Below are positions 1-14,161 of a stretch of 64,000 nucleotides of DNA, piece after piece (within the stretch, counting starts at the first letter, position 1; the number at the start of each line of letters is the position of its first letter). The notes under the pieces are model-generated. The model saw nothing but the letters and a program-made list of their open reading frames with translations, was not told the origin of the DNA and did no database searches. This DNA is from Numida meleagris (lineage: Eukaryota; Chordata; Aves; Galliformes; Numididae): positions 18,128,587 through 18,192,586 of the forward strand of contig NC_034438.1 in NCBI RefSeq assembly GCF_002078875.1, in the 5' to 3' direction. Position numbers and translations under genes: made by a program.

Positions 1-3000
1 AATATTATCGGTGACCAGAATCACTAGAGCAAAGCAGACTAACTTCTTCCTTGTACTTAAATCTAGATCTCTCTCCTTGAAAAAAAAATTAAAATCAACA
101 TCTTATAAAATCGAGGTCAATATCTCCCTGTTGATATTTTTCACATATCTTAAGAAATGTTAGGTCTACAGTCTTTTGCAGAATAAACAGAATGTGAACT
201 TTGGGCAAAATGACTGGTCAAGACGTTATATATGGTCCTAGATCCCACTATACTAATGAAAGAAACATCATTTTTTATCACTGTTCCTTGATTTCCACAA
301 CCTGAGGCTTGCTTAAACTGAGGCCTTATCCTCAGATTAACTGTTTTAAAAGTCACCAAATCTTCTGCATTTTACTGGCTAAGTAATTTCACTCTGTTTT
401 CCTGTGTGAAAGTAAAACGAGTGAAAAAATAACCCAGGGCAGAACATATCCTTTCTTGAATTGATTGGCCAGGATTGTGTATGTGTGTATGTAAGAGCAT
501 TACCCATGGGAACTATACCACTGGAAGTGTCAGGGAGCATTTATGGTGCAATGCAGAAATATATCAAAATGAGCTTTACAAAAAAACCCTTTTACAGACA
601 TAATGCATTTATGATTAGTCTCCAAGCCAAATCTCCAAGCTAAGGTCCTTTTAAATGTGTTGTTTTATTCTTTAGTCTTAGACTTCACCTAGAGGTTGTA
701 TTAACCACTGGGGAAGTTGTGTAGTGCTCTACTCTGCCTCTCTCCCCAGATTCCACACTCTGGGTCTTTGCTGGTACAGTGTTGCTGGCTCAGTGTCTGC
801 CCTCCACAGTGTGACAACTCATGAAATTTCATGCTTTCCTTCGGCCAAACTTGCAAAGTAAGTTGTGTATTGTGGATTATTGGTCTTGCAAAACTTATTT
901 CCTGGAGGTGAGTCTGCTCATGGGTATTTACTTGTCCTGACTGTCCAAGAACTACTGCTTTTTTTTTGTGAAGAATTCCTTTTTCATGATTCTGCACAAA
1001 CTGCTCCCATAAAAGGTAGGTAGACATTTGCTTTAAATGGTGCTTTGAGGCCAGAAAAAATGGAGGCAAACTTTCTGCATCAGGAGCAATGAATGGATGG
1101 GGGTGAAAAAGGCCTTTCATGGACTACCACTGCAGGTGAGCAATACCTGCACGCACTATACTGAACCACAAGGTGAACCTACAGGCCTAATGTGCTCTAA
1201 TAATGGAGGAAAGATGCAAAAGTGTCAACATGAAATATTGCTATGACTTTGTAAATATTTTTCTATTCCATTTTTGTGAAATATTAATGGCACTACATGA
1301 AGATCTTACCTCATTGTCTTGATAGCAGAGCAGATGTGAGCACATGGATGTAACAAATGGCGTATATTTGGAGGTAGGCAATGCCACAGCCTGTGACGAT
1401 TAACTTGGAGTTGGCAAGCCTCACATTGTGGAGATCATAGCTATTTGGAGGCAATGAATACTGTTCTGTCTTCTATGGAAAAAAAAGAAGATTTACACTG
1501 GACTCCTTTAGAAGGTGGCAGGTGTGATGAGTAAGGTGAATTCTCATTCAGCCATGTGTAATTACCATTCAGCTCTTTCATCCCAAACACTACACAAGGC
1601 TTTTGGATTCTTTTGAAGAATTCATGGACTGCTAATTCAAGACATTGCCATAATTCATTCTGGAAATTTGCATACAGAATTCTGGAAATGAGCCCTTGCC
1701 AAACGCAGACATTGCGTTGTACACTGATAACCAATTCAACCATTACGGGCATGTCCATTCCAAATTCTACTTAGCAATCTGTTGTATTTTCTTTATCCTC
1801 ATAGCCACCAGAAAAGCCAGAAGCAGCTTAATAATTTAAAGATGGTGTAGTTGACAGGTGCATTGGGCTTACAGTGTCTTAAATAAATCACAACAAATCT
1901 TCATCTGTATTTGAGGTGAGAAGTCAATATACTGTTACGTTGTTACTGTTACTGAATGAGAGAGAAACACACTTTTGCACAAACAACATAAGCACCATTA
2001 ATTGCTCTGTATTATTGTCACAAAGCTGTAAAGAATATTGTATGCATTTGGATATTTGACCAGTAGAAACAAAGTTAATAAGAGCACAACAACTGGAGCA
2101 CAAAGACAGTTGCTTATATTTTTATATAGTATTTATGCATGCACCTATTACTGTTTTCTCCTTGACTTTATTAAAAAAATCTTGATGTTAGAAAAGGAGT
2201 TAGCTGATGAGCTAAAGTAAAAAGTTTAGAGATTTTCTTACCAACCTTAGCAGTTATAACTATCCATAGTGTTAGTGTTCTTTTTTCTGAGAATTAGGAT
2301 GATGCTGATGCTACAACAGTCCCTGTATCTCCATACAGGAGATATACCATACACCATATCTCACACCATACACCATATCTCACACAAAAATATGGGAGTC
2401 GTTCCATGGGACTCCATCTTCCAGTTCAAGATCTATAACTTAACTCACAGATGGACCTCTTTGTATCTCTGTCCTCACCTATAGCAATGTCTTCCTTGTT
2501 CCTCAGCCTAGGTGCTAATGAACCAGATGCTGTCTCACTTACTCCATACAGATAGGATTGGGGCAGAATAAACTGAGGTCTTTGTTTTGATACAATTTCT
2601 TCATGATTAATGCAGTTATATGAGCAGATAGATTATTTTTATCTTAATGAACAACATTTCCTTTGTTTTTTCATTCTGGCACTAAAACTTCTGCCTGCTT
2701 GCAATTTTTTTTTTCCTGTAGAATTACTTGAAGAAAGAAACGTTCAGTGGAATGTGTAAGAATATTTTGTAGAGGCAGGATGAACTGGAGATTTGTTATC
2801 TATCTTCAGGGTAAAAATCAGACTGCTGCAATTTAAAATGATATTGCAGTTCTGCACATTCCAGAGCAAGAACAAAGATCATTGGCTCCAAGCAGTGGGA
2901 GACAGATCCCCTCTTGGTATCATGGCATTGTGTCATTTTTCAATCAGACAATATTGGGTGCCATAGAGACAGCAGAAATAAGTTAACCCCTGAAAGGTAT

Positions 3001-6000
3001 CTTGGAATTTCTGCTGCTGGATGCTAGGTTCTGCCACAGCTTATGTGTTCTTTCATACTTGTCTGCCGCTTTGAACATTAAGAAAACAAGAATAGAGCCT
3101 TAAAAAGAGATAAATAGAATGGCATTGTATCCACATCAATACTTACAGTTGATGGAAGGATCCTCTGTAAATATTTTGCAGTACTCCTTGTAATAACAGC
3201 ATCAGTTGCAGAATTGCAGAATGCCCTGATTGATTATCCCTTTTTCTTAACTACTCAGTTCAAGATTAACACTTGCTAGCACATAAGTTCTGGCTTAAAG
3301 GGTGCTCATGCTCACTTAAATCAAAGATGCATTAATTTATCAGAAAAACAACAACTGGTGAGAAGGAAATTCTGTCCCCAGCTTCACCCTTGCTTCTCTC
3401 ATACATACGCATATATGTAATAATGTATATTCCCCTTCCGAAGCTCAAGTTGTGATCTTGTTTCCCTTTGGTTCAGAACTACCCCAAGTGTCTGAGATGC
3501 TTGCAGGACCAAATAAATGTATTCTGAAACAGACAAACGTGGGGGCACTATCCGGATAAAATACTGAAAACATGTGATGTGTGTAAAGACCAAGAGTGTA
3601 TAACATGACACATAATACAAAGTACTCTAATTCTGGGAGATAAACTGTTAACTTGAAACATATCTTACAGCAATGGCTTCAGCTGTAATTGCACAGGGAT
3701 TGACTTAATGAAGTAGTCTATCTCATCAAAGGAAGCTGCCAAATAAATCCCAGGGTGTTAGCAACACATCAATGTCACATACCCCCAAGAAAAGCTACTG
3801 CATGAAAAATAAATGGGAAAGTGCTTAGGTTCGAATTATCCTGCAGCAGGGGATAAAATGTTTAGGGAGCAGTACGCTGAGCTCTGTAACAGCAGCTAAC
3901 CACACTTCACATGGAATATATTACTTTATAGATTGTCAAATGTTTTAGATAAATCTTACAGATGAAGGACTTTTTTGAGAAGGGCTTTTGTACTTTCAGT
4001 ATTTACAATGCTTTTTGATATACTTGTAGGTAAACATTTGATAGGTTAATAATGCAAAGTAAGAACAGGAAAACAAAAAGACACTTCAAGTGATCATCCT
4101 TGGTGAAAGGTATAGTTTCAGCTCTAGGGAAGAAGAAGGATGTCACAGTAACAAACTAAAAGAAAAAGAAGTCAGTTAATTGCTTAGAAAATATATTTTA
4201 ATTTGCTAGGCCAAGTTTTGAGTCTTCCATTGCAACACAGATCTAGTGAGGATGTAGAACAATTTTTAGTTTGACATAATGAATAATAATCTTCATGTAG
4301 GGAATCCAGACTGGAGAATCCAGATGCGAAAAAAGAACATTTTGGAGCAAACAAGAAAATTATGTGGAAATAAATGCCTGGATGGTATAAAATAGTCTGA
4401 AAACATGCCCTCTCGTATCTAGAGCTGCCTCATCGCTATGCAGTCATAGTTTGCCTGCTAAAGAGAGATTGTAGTCGCTGATATTCAGTAGATACTATTT
4501 GATAAATTCATGGACAGGAAGGGGTCACACTCATAAAAGATGGTATTGTGGGTTCTGATCTTGATTATCGCTTTCATTTTTCCATCAACAAATCGGAAGG
4601 GAACAACTCCTTTGTCCGAGGAGATTTTTGCATCAGTCATGTGGTTGAATTTATATTCATGGTTATTCATGGTGCAAATGTATTAATAGATTGTAAAATG
4701 AGAGGAAATGCATCATTAGGATATCTGACTGCAGGAGGAGCTCCTGGTTCCAGCCTCTGGTCACAGATTAGTTTCTGTACCTTACATTCAGCCTAGGCCT
4801 TGGAGCAGCTGCAAGAGCAGCAAAAGCCCTTCTCAGGAAGGTTTAGGAAAATCCTTTGGAGGCTCTTGTTCAAAGACACTGCATAAAAGTGCTGTATGCC
4901 TGCACTTGAGCATCCAGAGCAGTTTGGAACTGTGAGCAGCACTGACAAGCCAGGCTTGGGCCTAAGTCAAGATAACAGGTGATCTTGTGTCGGGAGGATG
5001 CCAGGCTGGCATTAGCTGTCAATATATTAGACATCTCAGGCTTGTTCTCTGCCGCCATTGCTGGCTACTGTCAAGCTTTTGTTCAACTTTGTCTTACCTG
5101 AGGGGAGCTGGGATACCAAGAAAGCATTCTGTGAAAAGGTTGATTTCTATTCCAGGAAATATATGTTGTTTGTAGCATCCAAATAGACTGAAAGAAAAAG
5201 AAAATTGACTTTCGTTTTATTCACAGGCCAAATCTCATCTTTCCTTTTGTCAAGTGAAGCAGATGACAACTGAAGAAGCTGAAAAGGTGAAGATAACTTT
5301 CTATTCTTGATAATTATAAGTGCCTTTTAACTCAAACCTGTGAGCAACTGATGTCTGTTTAGTAAGTATAGTTTGGAAATAAACAAGACTTCAAAATTTC
5401 TCCTGATGAAATATTGCTTAAGTGATTTGCACTTCAGCCTCTTATGTAGGTTCATTCATTCTACTTCTTTTGCAAGCAACCTATTGTGAGTGGTCACTAG
5501 CAAAAATATCACAGATTGAGTGATTTTTCTACACATTTTTTATTCTAACAATTACTAATTGCATTAGTAATAACTAATTTCTTTGTAGAACATTGAAACT
5601 TCTTCCTCTGCAATGTTTTATGTCTGCTTTTTAAGATAATCTGATTTTTAATTGCATCCAATTATGTAGAGAGAATTTAAGAACACATTATCTTGTATAA
5701 TACCTCTTAGATGAACTAAAACATTTCAGGGAAATTAATTTTATTCTATCTTTGTAGCCCTTCACTCAAAAAACATGAATGACTGGCTAACATTTCTTTG
5801 GATATATTTTACCAGTTCGGAAGAATTCTCATCTGCCATAGTTCCAAAGAGAGAAAAAAAGTGCATCCGAATAATTTCCACTGTGTTCTATCAAAGCAAG
5901 GCAGTATTTATAAATACACTAACTTCAGGAGTCTTGCAAATTACAGATTAGATTTCCAGTGAGACATTAGCTTTTCTGTTCGTGTTTTAATCAAATGATT

Positions 6001-8659
6001 TTAGTAAATACAAAAAATGTCCAGACAGCAGATGCAAAAGCAGGTAAGATCTACATTTTTGCATGCATGTAAGTAAAATAACTTGGTTAATTACATATGC
6101 AGGCTTCTGTGTTAAGGGGGGAAAAGAAAAGATGTCATTGATGAGAATGCTCCACTCACACCATAGTACATCTGCACAAATGTGCAATGTGTGTATGTAT
6201 CTTTCTTCATCATGAGTAAAGCTGCCTTTGGTCAAAGCAGGTCCTATGTAGAGGCTCTTCCTTCCAGAAACCCTGACTGGGTCCCTGTGCACAGCTGTCA
6301 AAAGCTGCCACACCTCTCATGCACTTGTGCAGTGCATTTCCTGTAAAAGACAGCGAAGGGTTGAGTTTATGCACACATTTGCCAGAAAGATGAGAAGAAA
6401 GGACCAGCAGAGAAGAATTGTGATAGACAGATCATAACACCATGTTCCGCACTCCACACTGCACATCTTGGTAGAGGAACTGAGAATGAAGGCATAAAGT
6501 TGAGCCTGGGAAAAATGGTAGAGGATTATGTTATTTTGATTTTTCCTTTATTTCACATCAGTCAAATCTATTTTATTTGGAAATAAATTAAATTAATTTT
6601 TCCCTAAGTCTGTTCTGCTTGTGGTTATTGGTATTGTGATCTCCTTATTTGTACCAACCCACTAGTTTATTTTCTTCCTCTATTCTGTTAAAGAGGGGGA
6701 GTGAGAGAGCATCTGGGTGGGCATCAGGCAGCTGCCCAAGCTCAACAGTCTAACAGTTCAGTGTCCTGAGACCACGTTCCATGAGCAGAATCTCTTTTCC
6801 AGGGACACTATGAATTTTACCTTCTCCTGGCCCTTTCCGGATAGTGCTGTGGTTCATTTCATAGGTAGTGCTGTGGTTTCAGTTAAGCACCTGAATTGCT
6901 CTATTCAACATCTTTAAACGCGAACTAAATTCAAGCCTGTATTTTAAGAAAACTGGTTTTCATTGTTTCCTTCTGAAGCAAAGATCCATTAATGCTTAAA
7001 AGGTTTACAGCTGCTGTACCTCCTTCTCCATTAATCAAGTGTGTAAATGTTACCAGTTATGTTTGAAAAGCAGAAACAGCTTGTTGGCTGAAGCAGCAAC
7101 AAGCACACACTTCTGGCTTTAGTTATTAGAGATGGTTTATGAAATTCTATACCAAAGAGTCATTTTATCACAGTCAGACTGAAAGAGAGTCATCCTTTTT
7201 CAGTGCCTAAAAGCAGGATATACTCTGCCCCTCTTTTGGTCTGTCTGATATAATGGAATTACATTGCAGGCTTGACTGCCACTGAACAACTCCTTATCCC
7301 TCAGCAAAAGGAAGTTATATGATACAATTATGTATTTTAAGACAGCTCTGCTTATAGAACATAATTTTATCTGAATATCTATATTACAATCGACAGTTTT
7401 TGCATAAAGCATCATTGCTGTTTTTCACCACTCATCTAATCCTGATGTTAACTGGACATTTAAAAGCACAATATTTAATATTCAGCAATATTCAACACTC
7501 AGCCACAGTGAGAGATGAATTATTGAAGGCAGTAATTATGTTGGTTAGTCAGAAAATATCACTTCCTATTCTGTCTTGCTACGAGCCTCCTTTCTCACCT
7601 TAGGCAAGATATCCAATACCATCATGTTTCCCTTTCCACATACAATACTTGAATAATGATCTTGACATGGGATATTTATTTTGGAGGCTTTGTTAAATTT
7701 AAAAAGCACTTTGATATTCTTAGATAAAGAGTACCAAGTGAATATAACTGCAGTTTTCTGTGTAGTATGAATAACTCGTCTGATATCCACTACAAAAGAT
7801 GCAGAATTTCATAAGAATGAAATTAGAAGTTCCATGAATTTTATTAAACAGATCTCTGCTCTTTATTTCAGAAATCACAATTCACTCTTCCCAAGTAGTT
7901 TTACTAGCCACGCTCACTATATATCTCTGCTGAAGAGGCATCACTAGTACAGTCCTCCTTGCAATTCTCACTTTATGAGGTACTCTTCATACACTATTAT
8001 TTTACAATGACTATATCACTTGGTTCTTCAGCTACTTCAGGTCTTTACACTTACGACTTTCTGTGACAAAACCTCTTCTCTCCCTTTTCCCCCAAGGATA
8101 AAAGAGGATAGAAAACTGAGGAGTGGTGTCTTCCATAGTACATGTATACATGGGAAATGAGTTAGAATTAATCCTGCAGATGTTCCTATACACTGGTTGA
8201 AAATGGATATCATGACATGAGCTGTCTAATGAAAATAATTATTCAACTCTTGTGGGGTCTGGACCCCAAACCTTGGGTTTGTAGTTTATCCACTATAACA
8301 AAGAACAGCTGACGTTCTGTTGCACTTAATGGTACTTTTTTTTTTTTTTTAATCTTATTGGTAAGGGTCTTATAAATGCACTAGGCAGCAAATACCTTGG
8401 ATCACAGAGCAGCTTTGCTCCAGCTGCAGTGTTGTCTGGGGAAAGATTGATGGTGCAGCTGCAGCTGCCTCTCCTCACTGACAGGCTCCGTAGCCCCAGC
8501 CCTGGGGAGACAAGCAGCGCAACTTGGATATAAAACCCAGTATCTGGGGCTCGTGCCACAGAGCTACTTAATACTGTGTCTGAAAATGAAGTTCCATACA
8601 GAGTATTTTATCAGTGAGAAGCAAGCCTGCTGTGCCCCAGCATGCAGGAAGGCTGCACA
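1..8659. other. unique AT-rich non-coding sequence
   Basis: No known repeat beyond the 19-bp duplication, a T14 run near 8,337 and no domain-bearing frame. Minus-strand frames at 701-1,120 (139 codons) and 1,441-1,758 (105 codons) have no recognisable motif. A local CpG cluster sits at 4,410-4,620. A GC-richer patch with CAG/CTG-rich sequence lies at about 8,400-8,560. Confidence 0.6.
2346..2383. repeat. 19-bp tandem duplication
   Basis: ACCATACACCATATCTCAC is present as two identical, directly adjacent copies. Confidence 0.95.
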
Positions 8660-8798
8660 TGCGTTCAAGAAACGTTTAGATATAGTGTTGAGAGACATGG
8701 TTTAGTGGGGTTATTGGTGGTAGGTGGATGGTTGGACTGGATGATCTTGTAGGTCTTTTCCAACCTAGCTAATTCTATGATTCCATGATTCTATGATT
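8660..8798 (+). mobile_element. CR1 LINE 3' end, young subfamily
   Basis: A 5'-truncated copy retains the last codons of CR1 ORF2 (ending LRDMV then TAG at about 8,702-8,704) and the 3' UTR. It ends in the 8-bp tail repeats ATTCTATG, with one copy mutated. It matches the complement of the CR1 3' end at 24.51-24.65 kb almost base for base. Confidence 0.93.
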
Positions 8799-11700
8799 TC
8801 AGCACACACAGGACTTGCTCTTCCATAAAAAAGACCTCTGGAGTTCCCAGTAGCAAAGAGGCTGTGCCCTTAATAGGGAATATATTAGATCTGTCCCTTT
8901 TGCACAGGCTAGTGAATCTGCTATCGGTTACCTCTATCTGCAATAAGTATATGACATCTATATCTATAGTAATCTGATAATAATTGGCACATAACTTTAG
9001 GAAATATGGACTTCACTTTCTAGAGGGACACAACGTTAATCTTCCAGAATAATTCTCAGTACCATTCCATGGTTTGCTCACAGTACCATTTGTCTTCTTA
9101 TAAACCACATTTAAAAAGAAAAAGAAACCCAAGACACTACTATGGCACTTCAGCAGAGTGCTGATGAGGTTTAACTTTTAATTATTGGTTTGCAATTGCA
9201 GTAATAAAACAAAATGGAGCAGGGCAATTCTGTACTGGCACAGACACATTAGCCTGCCAGCATAAAGAGGGTAACCTGAAACTTCAGATTTGAATCCTAC
9301 AAAAACTGCACTCCCATGTCTTCCCAGCCAGCTATGCAAATCAGAAATCATCATGCACACATGGATGATTAAATGCTTACATCATGACATGCGTACAAGT
9401 GCCTGCTTTACAACCATACTCCAAATATCTGCATTAATATTTTAGGTGCAGTCTATCAGCCTTCTCCCTTGACTTTTGAATCTGAGAGCTGAATTAAAAT
9501 TATGCAGTTTAAAAAAAAATTTCAGTTTTCTAAAGTTATTGTTCTTCAAAGAGTCATATTCACAGCACACTGCACTAAATTCTGTAAAAACTGATTCCAG
9601 AAGAAAAATAGTTATTCCCTAAATCACCTGCAATCTACCTGCTACATAAAAAATTGGGTGGGGGGTATGCCTATGAGTGAGTTATCAGAAAAAAATGAGA
9701 TGACACAAACACTGGAGTTTTACTGCTTTGAGTACCAAAATGTTTTGGGCCAAACATCCTTGATGTGGTGGTGACCTAGGACAGTATAAAACTAGTCTAC
9801 AAAGCAAAAGGATTTCTTACAAGATTCTATCAAAGAAAATAAAGAATTTTTGATGGATAAAAGAGGAAAGGAAAAGCTTTCTGAAAATATTTTAAAATCT
9901 TTTGAAAGACCTTCTTAGTAAATGAATGACAGTACTGCTCCTCCAGGTGTGGAACTCTGTAATTTCCATAATTCAGATTTATCGAATGGTATGTATAGTA
10001 CCCTCATGGTTTTCCATGACTAGTTATGGCAGAAGTGTCCTGGGGAAAATTTTTTACCGTATTTTAATGCAGGTGGGGAGAGAATTTCAAGGGCACAAAA
10101 GAAGGCCGTGTCCTCAATTCTAAGTTATTCTGATAATGATTAAGTCACATAACAGCCAGTAATGCTTTAGTGAAACTCTGCTATATTTTTAAAATGCATT
10201 TTGTTGTTTTCTGTCCCCTCATTTCCAGGACATGAACTATCAGCTGCACGTGCGTTTGTGAGTCTGTTAAGGGCACTTAACAGACTCACTCTCAACATAG
10301 CATAGCTATGCAAAAGTAAGCTTGCCAAGGAAAAGAGACAAATACAAAACTGAGCTGGGATTATAAATAATCTGAATCCACCAGGGAGACATGTGCTGTT
10401 CACACTTGCTAAGTAAAAGCTGAATGACTTCAAGATCCTGCCTAACTTTTACTCTGAAATATTAGAAAGAAAGTAGTCCTTTCTTGGAGGAGTGGGGATG
10501 AGAGGTGCGAGAGGAAGATGGATTTCTTCTCTAAATTCTGTGCTCACAGTTACATGACTACTAATTTCTATCTCACTGTAGGATACCATCCAATACTCTT
10601 TGGGTCATATTTCTTCTCTCATACCCAAAAATGTGCTCTGCAGCTGAACCTGAAGGACACATCTTGACAGAGGTATGAGTCAGAGTATGAACAAGCTGAC
10701 AAAATTTATATGCACCATACTGATGTCCTACTTCTCCTATACACATGTGAGGTCTCTGCCTATTCTTCAGAAAGAATTTTCTCCAAAGTTTCCATATTCA
10801 TATAGGTTAAATATAGATCTAAGATTGAAATGTGATAGAGACATAGTAATCACCACAATGGACCATGGTGTACCTGACATAGCATCCCATCTCTTACATG
10901 CACCATAGAGAAGCATTAGAGAAATGCTACTGAAAAAGAGAAATAAATAATTTTTCTACCTATGATTATGTTGTTATTCCATTATGTTCTGTTGAAGGCT
11001 GTTAATATATTCTTTGATTTCTAGCAAAAGCAGAAGTGAATATCTCTGTGAGTTGCTGGGTTTCTGTGCCCATTTTCCACTTATAATTTTTGCTGAGTTT
11101 CACTGTGTTTAACTAGGATTCTTTCAACTGATGCCAAAAAATGGATTTGCAAATCTGGTGTCAGTTGGATAACACATTAGAAAGTTATTGCCTAGCAGGC
11201 ACACAGAGAAATGTAATTTAATTGCATGATATATCTAAGGTCTAGGTAGTCACTAGATTGATCTCCCACTTTGCGTTTTTGTCTCTGTATTTCAGCTCAA
11301 ACTCTGAGTCTTGTGGTCACTTTCTCCAGAAAAGCCTGAATTAAAAACTAGTGTTGTCACATCTGAAAATAACTTCAATCCACACTTCTAGTACTACATA
11401 CAGCATGTTAACCTCTGGCTCTAGTAGCTGGAAGACCTCAGCTTCGTAAGGCCTCAGCTGAAATACAGAAAAAGATACAAGAGTTCAGTAAGTAAAATAT
11501 TCCAGTTTTAAAGTCTGGTCATTTTTCATCTGCCAGGACAGGCAGCTCACAGGGGATGTGATGCCTTGCTAGAGGATGGGACTGCTGCAACTGCATCCCT
11601 GTATCGTGTGAGAGCAGTTGAGAAGACAGAGGAGGTGAAAAAAGAATACTGACAACTCCAGAAAGGCACCAGGGTGAGGTTTTCTGAGTTTGGGCCTAAA

Positions 11701-14161
11701 AATATGTTACGAAAACAGATTACTGTGCCAAGAAAGATGGTTCTTAATGCTGTAGTCATTCTCAGACAGATTCCAGATACCCTGGGGCGGAAGACAACAG
11801 CTGAACTTCTGGTGTGGCAAACATAGTTGTGAAAGGCAGGGGGAAGCTCTCTGTGTGTTGAGTGATGGAAGCGTCTCAGCAGAGCTGTTGGTGAAGGGGT
11901 AACAAATGAAAAAGCATGCCAACTGATACCACAGCATTAAACTTTCATTGAAACAAATCTCGTTCTTTTGAACCATGACCAAAACAGGTCAGAAGGCTTC
12001 TGAGGAACCAGGACACTGACACAATACTATAATCTCTCGTTATCATGAATGGTAGTGTTCACACAGCATACTATTCACTCAAACTACTAAATTGCTTTCA
12101 TAAGTCAGTGAAGATTCAGAACATATTGATGTGATGTAATTATACACTCTGTTTCTGTTACAAAACAGTAACAAACAATTTTGCACCATAATCTCGTTAT
12201 TTCTCAAGTAGCCCTGAAAAATCAAGAAACACATAACTCAAACAAGTCAACTGGCATGCAGGATCAAAAAGATGCATTTACTGTTCTGCCTTAATGTATT
12301 AAAGAGCAGGGTGGAGGTATCAGCACGTCCATCACATATTAATGGCTTATTGGTAATGTCTCTGTCTGTCAATGTGCATCCAGATCAAGCAGTATAGCAA
12401 GCATTTTATATTCCTGTGTACAATTTTGTATTACTGTGAGGGAAGACTCAAAATGTATGAGACCATAATATAGCACTGAATCACTTAAAGCATAATCATA
12501 GCTGCATATAATTATTGTCCCAAGTACGAAGCAGTTACTGACAGCCTGTAACACTTTATTTAATAGAAGTAGTCAAGCCTGCAGATGACATTACTTTTCC
12601 AAAACACCAGTGATTAGGATTGGTCTCATAAAAGCAGTTTGATTTCAATTGCACTTTCCTATAAACCTACTGCTACAGACCAGGTGCTAGTCTAGCTGAA
12701 ACAAATACATATAGAGGTTTAATCCAGCACATAAAAATGCCAAGTGATGTTTCAGTTCAGTACTAAAGCACACAAAAAAACCCCTGCTGAATCCAGCATC
12801 CACTCAGATGCTCAAAGTCAAGAAATTTTAAATCACTGTTTAGAACTAGGCTTCTGTTATATGTGACATGTAGTCAGGAATTTGTGGCTAAAGAGAATTT
12901 TTTTTTTTAAAAAAAGAAAAAAGTGCTGCATGGATTTGTAAGGATGAGCCAAATGATCTGTGAAACTGTGGAAAAAAAACAGCCCCAGATTAGTTTAATG
13001 GGCTTGGTTGCCTAGTCATGCAACAGAAACAGCATAGCCGAAGGAATGCTAATGTCTCTGACCTAACTATTTTCATCGTTGCAACATCAGCAAGGTGCTA
13101 CTGAAATAATCCCAAAGGTATTTTCAAAGGAGTGGGGCGATGCTGTTTCAAAATCTTAACGATGTCCCTGCCTTTAGCCATACCTCTGGAGAAACTTCAG
13201 TGCTGACTTCTGTAGCCACACCTCTGTGTCAAATACCAGAGTACTTATACTTTTGTATAATAATAATAATTAAAATACAGAAATGGCTTTTCAATACTAA
13301 GACTTGCATTATAAGCCTCACAATCTTCTTTTACTAATGACATGTATGATTTTAAAGGATTCTGAGTCCAGATTAAGATATATCTTGGTAAGATAGTTCT
13401 CACTTGTTTTCTGCATGAATGTGTGCACTGTCTGCAGTCTGTGAACAAAGCCTTAAGACATTTTTGAAATCCTGAAATATATACTGTGACAGTGATTTGC
13501 TAGGTAACTCCTTCAGCTTGATTCTGCAGCAGGGCTCCAACACAACCTAGCTTTCAGTTATAAGAAAAGAGAGGGTCTTTCTTATGAGTCACTGATTAAA
13601 CTGGCACAGATATTTTTAATGTAAAGTTTGAACGCAGTTTGCTGAAATTTGATATAGAGTATAAACAACTCAGAATAGATGTTAAAAGCACGCAGGAGCA
13701 ATAAACAAACTTCTGGATTCCAACAAAAATTTTAAAAAGTATGATTTCCTCCAGTATCTGACAAATTCTGTAAATTTATCCAAATGGAAAATTGAGGTAA
13801 ACCTGTTGCCCGGCAGGGAACAGAGGCTGCAAGGCCATGAGTCTTCAAAAGACAACATCCCGTGCCTGAACATTGTGACTCAGTGGGTGACTTATGTTTG
13901 CAGCAAATTCAGAATCCAAATGATATTTTCTGGTATGCATCATCCAATCATCCAATACCTTTTTGGCCTATATATGAAACAGTAAATATAAAACTCACTA
14001 CACTGAAGATAATGATTATTAAAAAAAGCACTCTTTTTTCTTATCCATCAGTGTAGTATATGATAACAGCTCTGTTGATGATCCATGAAACTGTTAGCTT
14101 CATTTGCATGAAATTCCCCTTGAATTCTCTTTTTAACAATGATTTATTTTGGTTGGCAACT
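8799..14161. other. unique AT-rich non-coding sequence
   Basis: Apart from the hairpin at 10,258 and short A/T runs such as 12,899-12,920, I see no gene, repeat family or exon-like block. Confidence 0.6.
10258..10289. other. perfect 14-bp inverted repeat, 4-nt loop
   Basis: GTGAGTCTGTTAAG (10,258-10,271), loop GGCA, then its exact complement CTTAACAGACTCAC (10,276-10,289). The stem is too short for a typical animal pre-miRNA. Confidence 0.9.

Noticed and set aside
701..1758. Two minus-strand open frames of 139 and 105 codons near the left edge
   Set aside because: Plausible composition, but I recognise neither, they are not in a shared frame, and no splice or promoter context supports them.
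3826..3846. GGTTCGAATTATCC, like a tRNA B box
   Set aside because: No A box or cloverleaf upstream.
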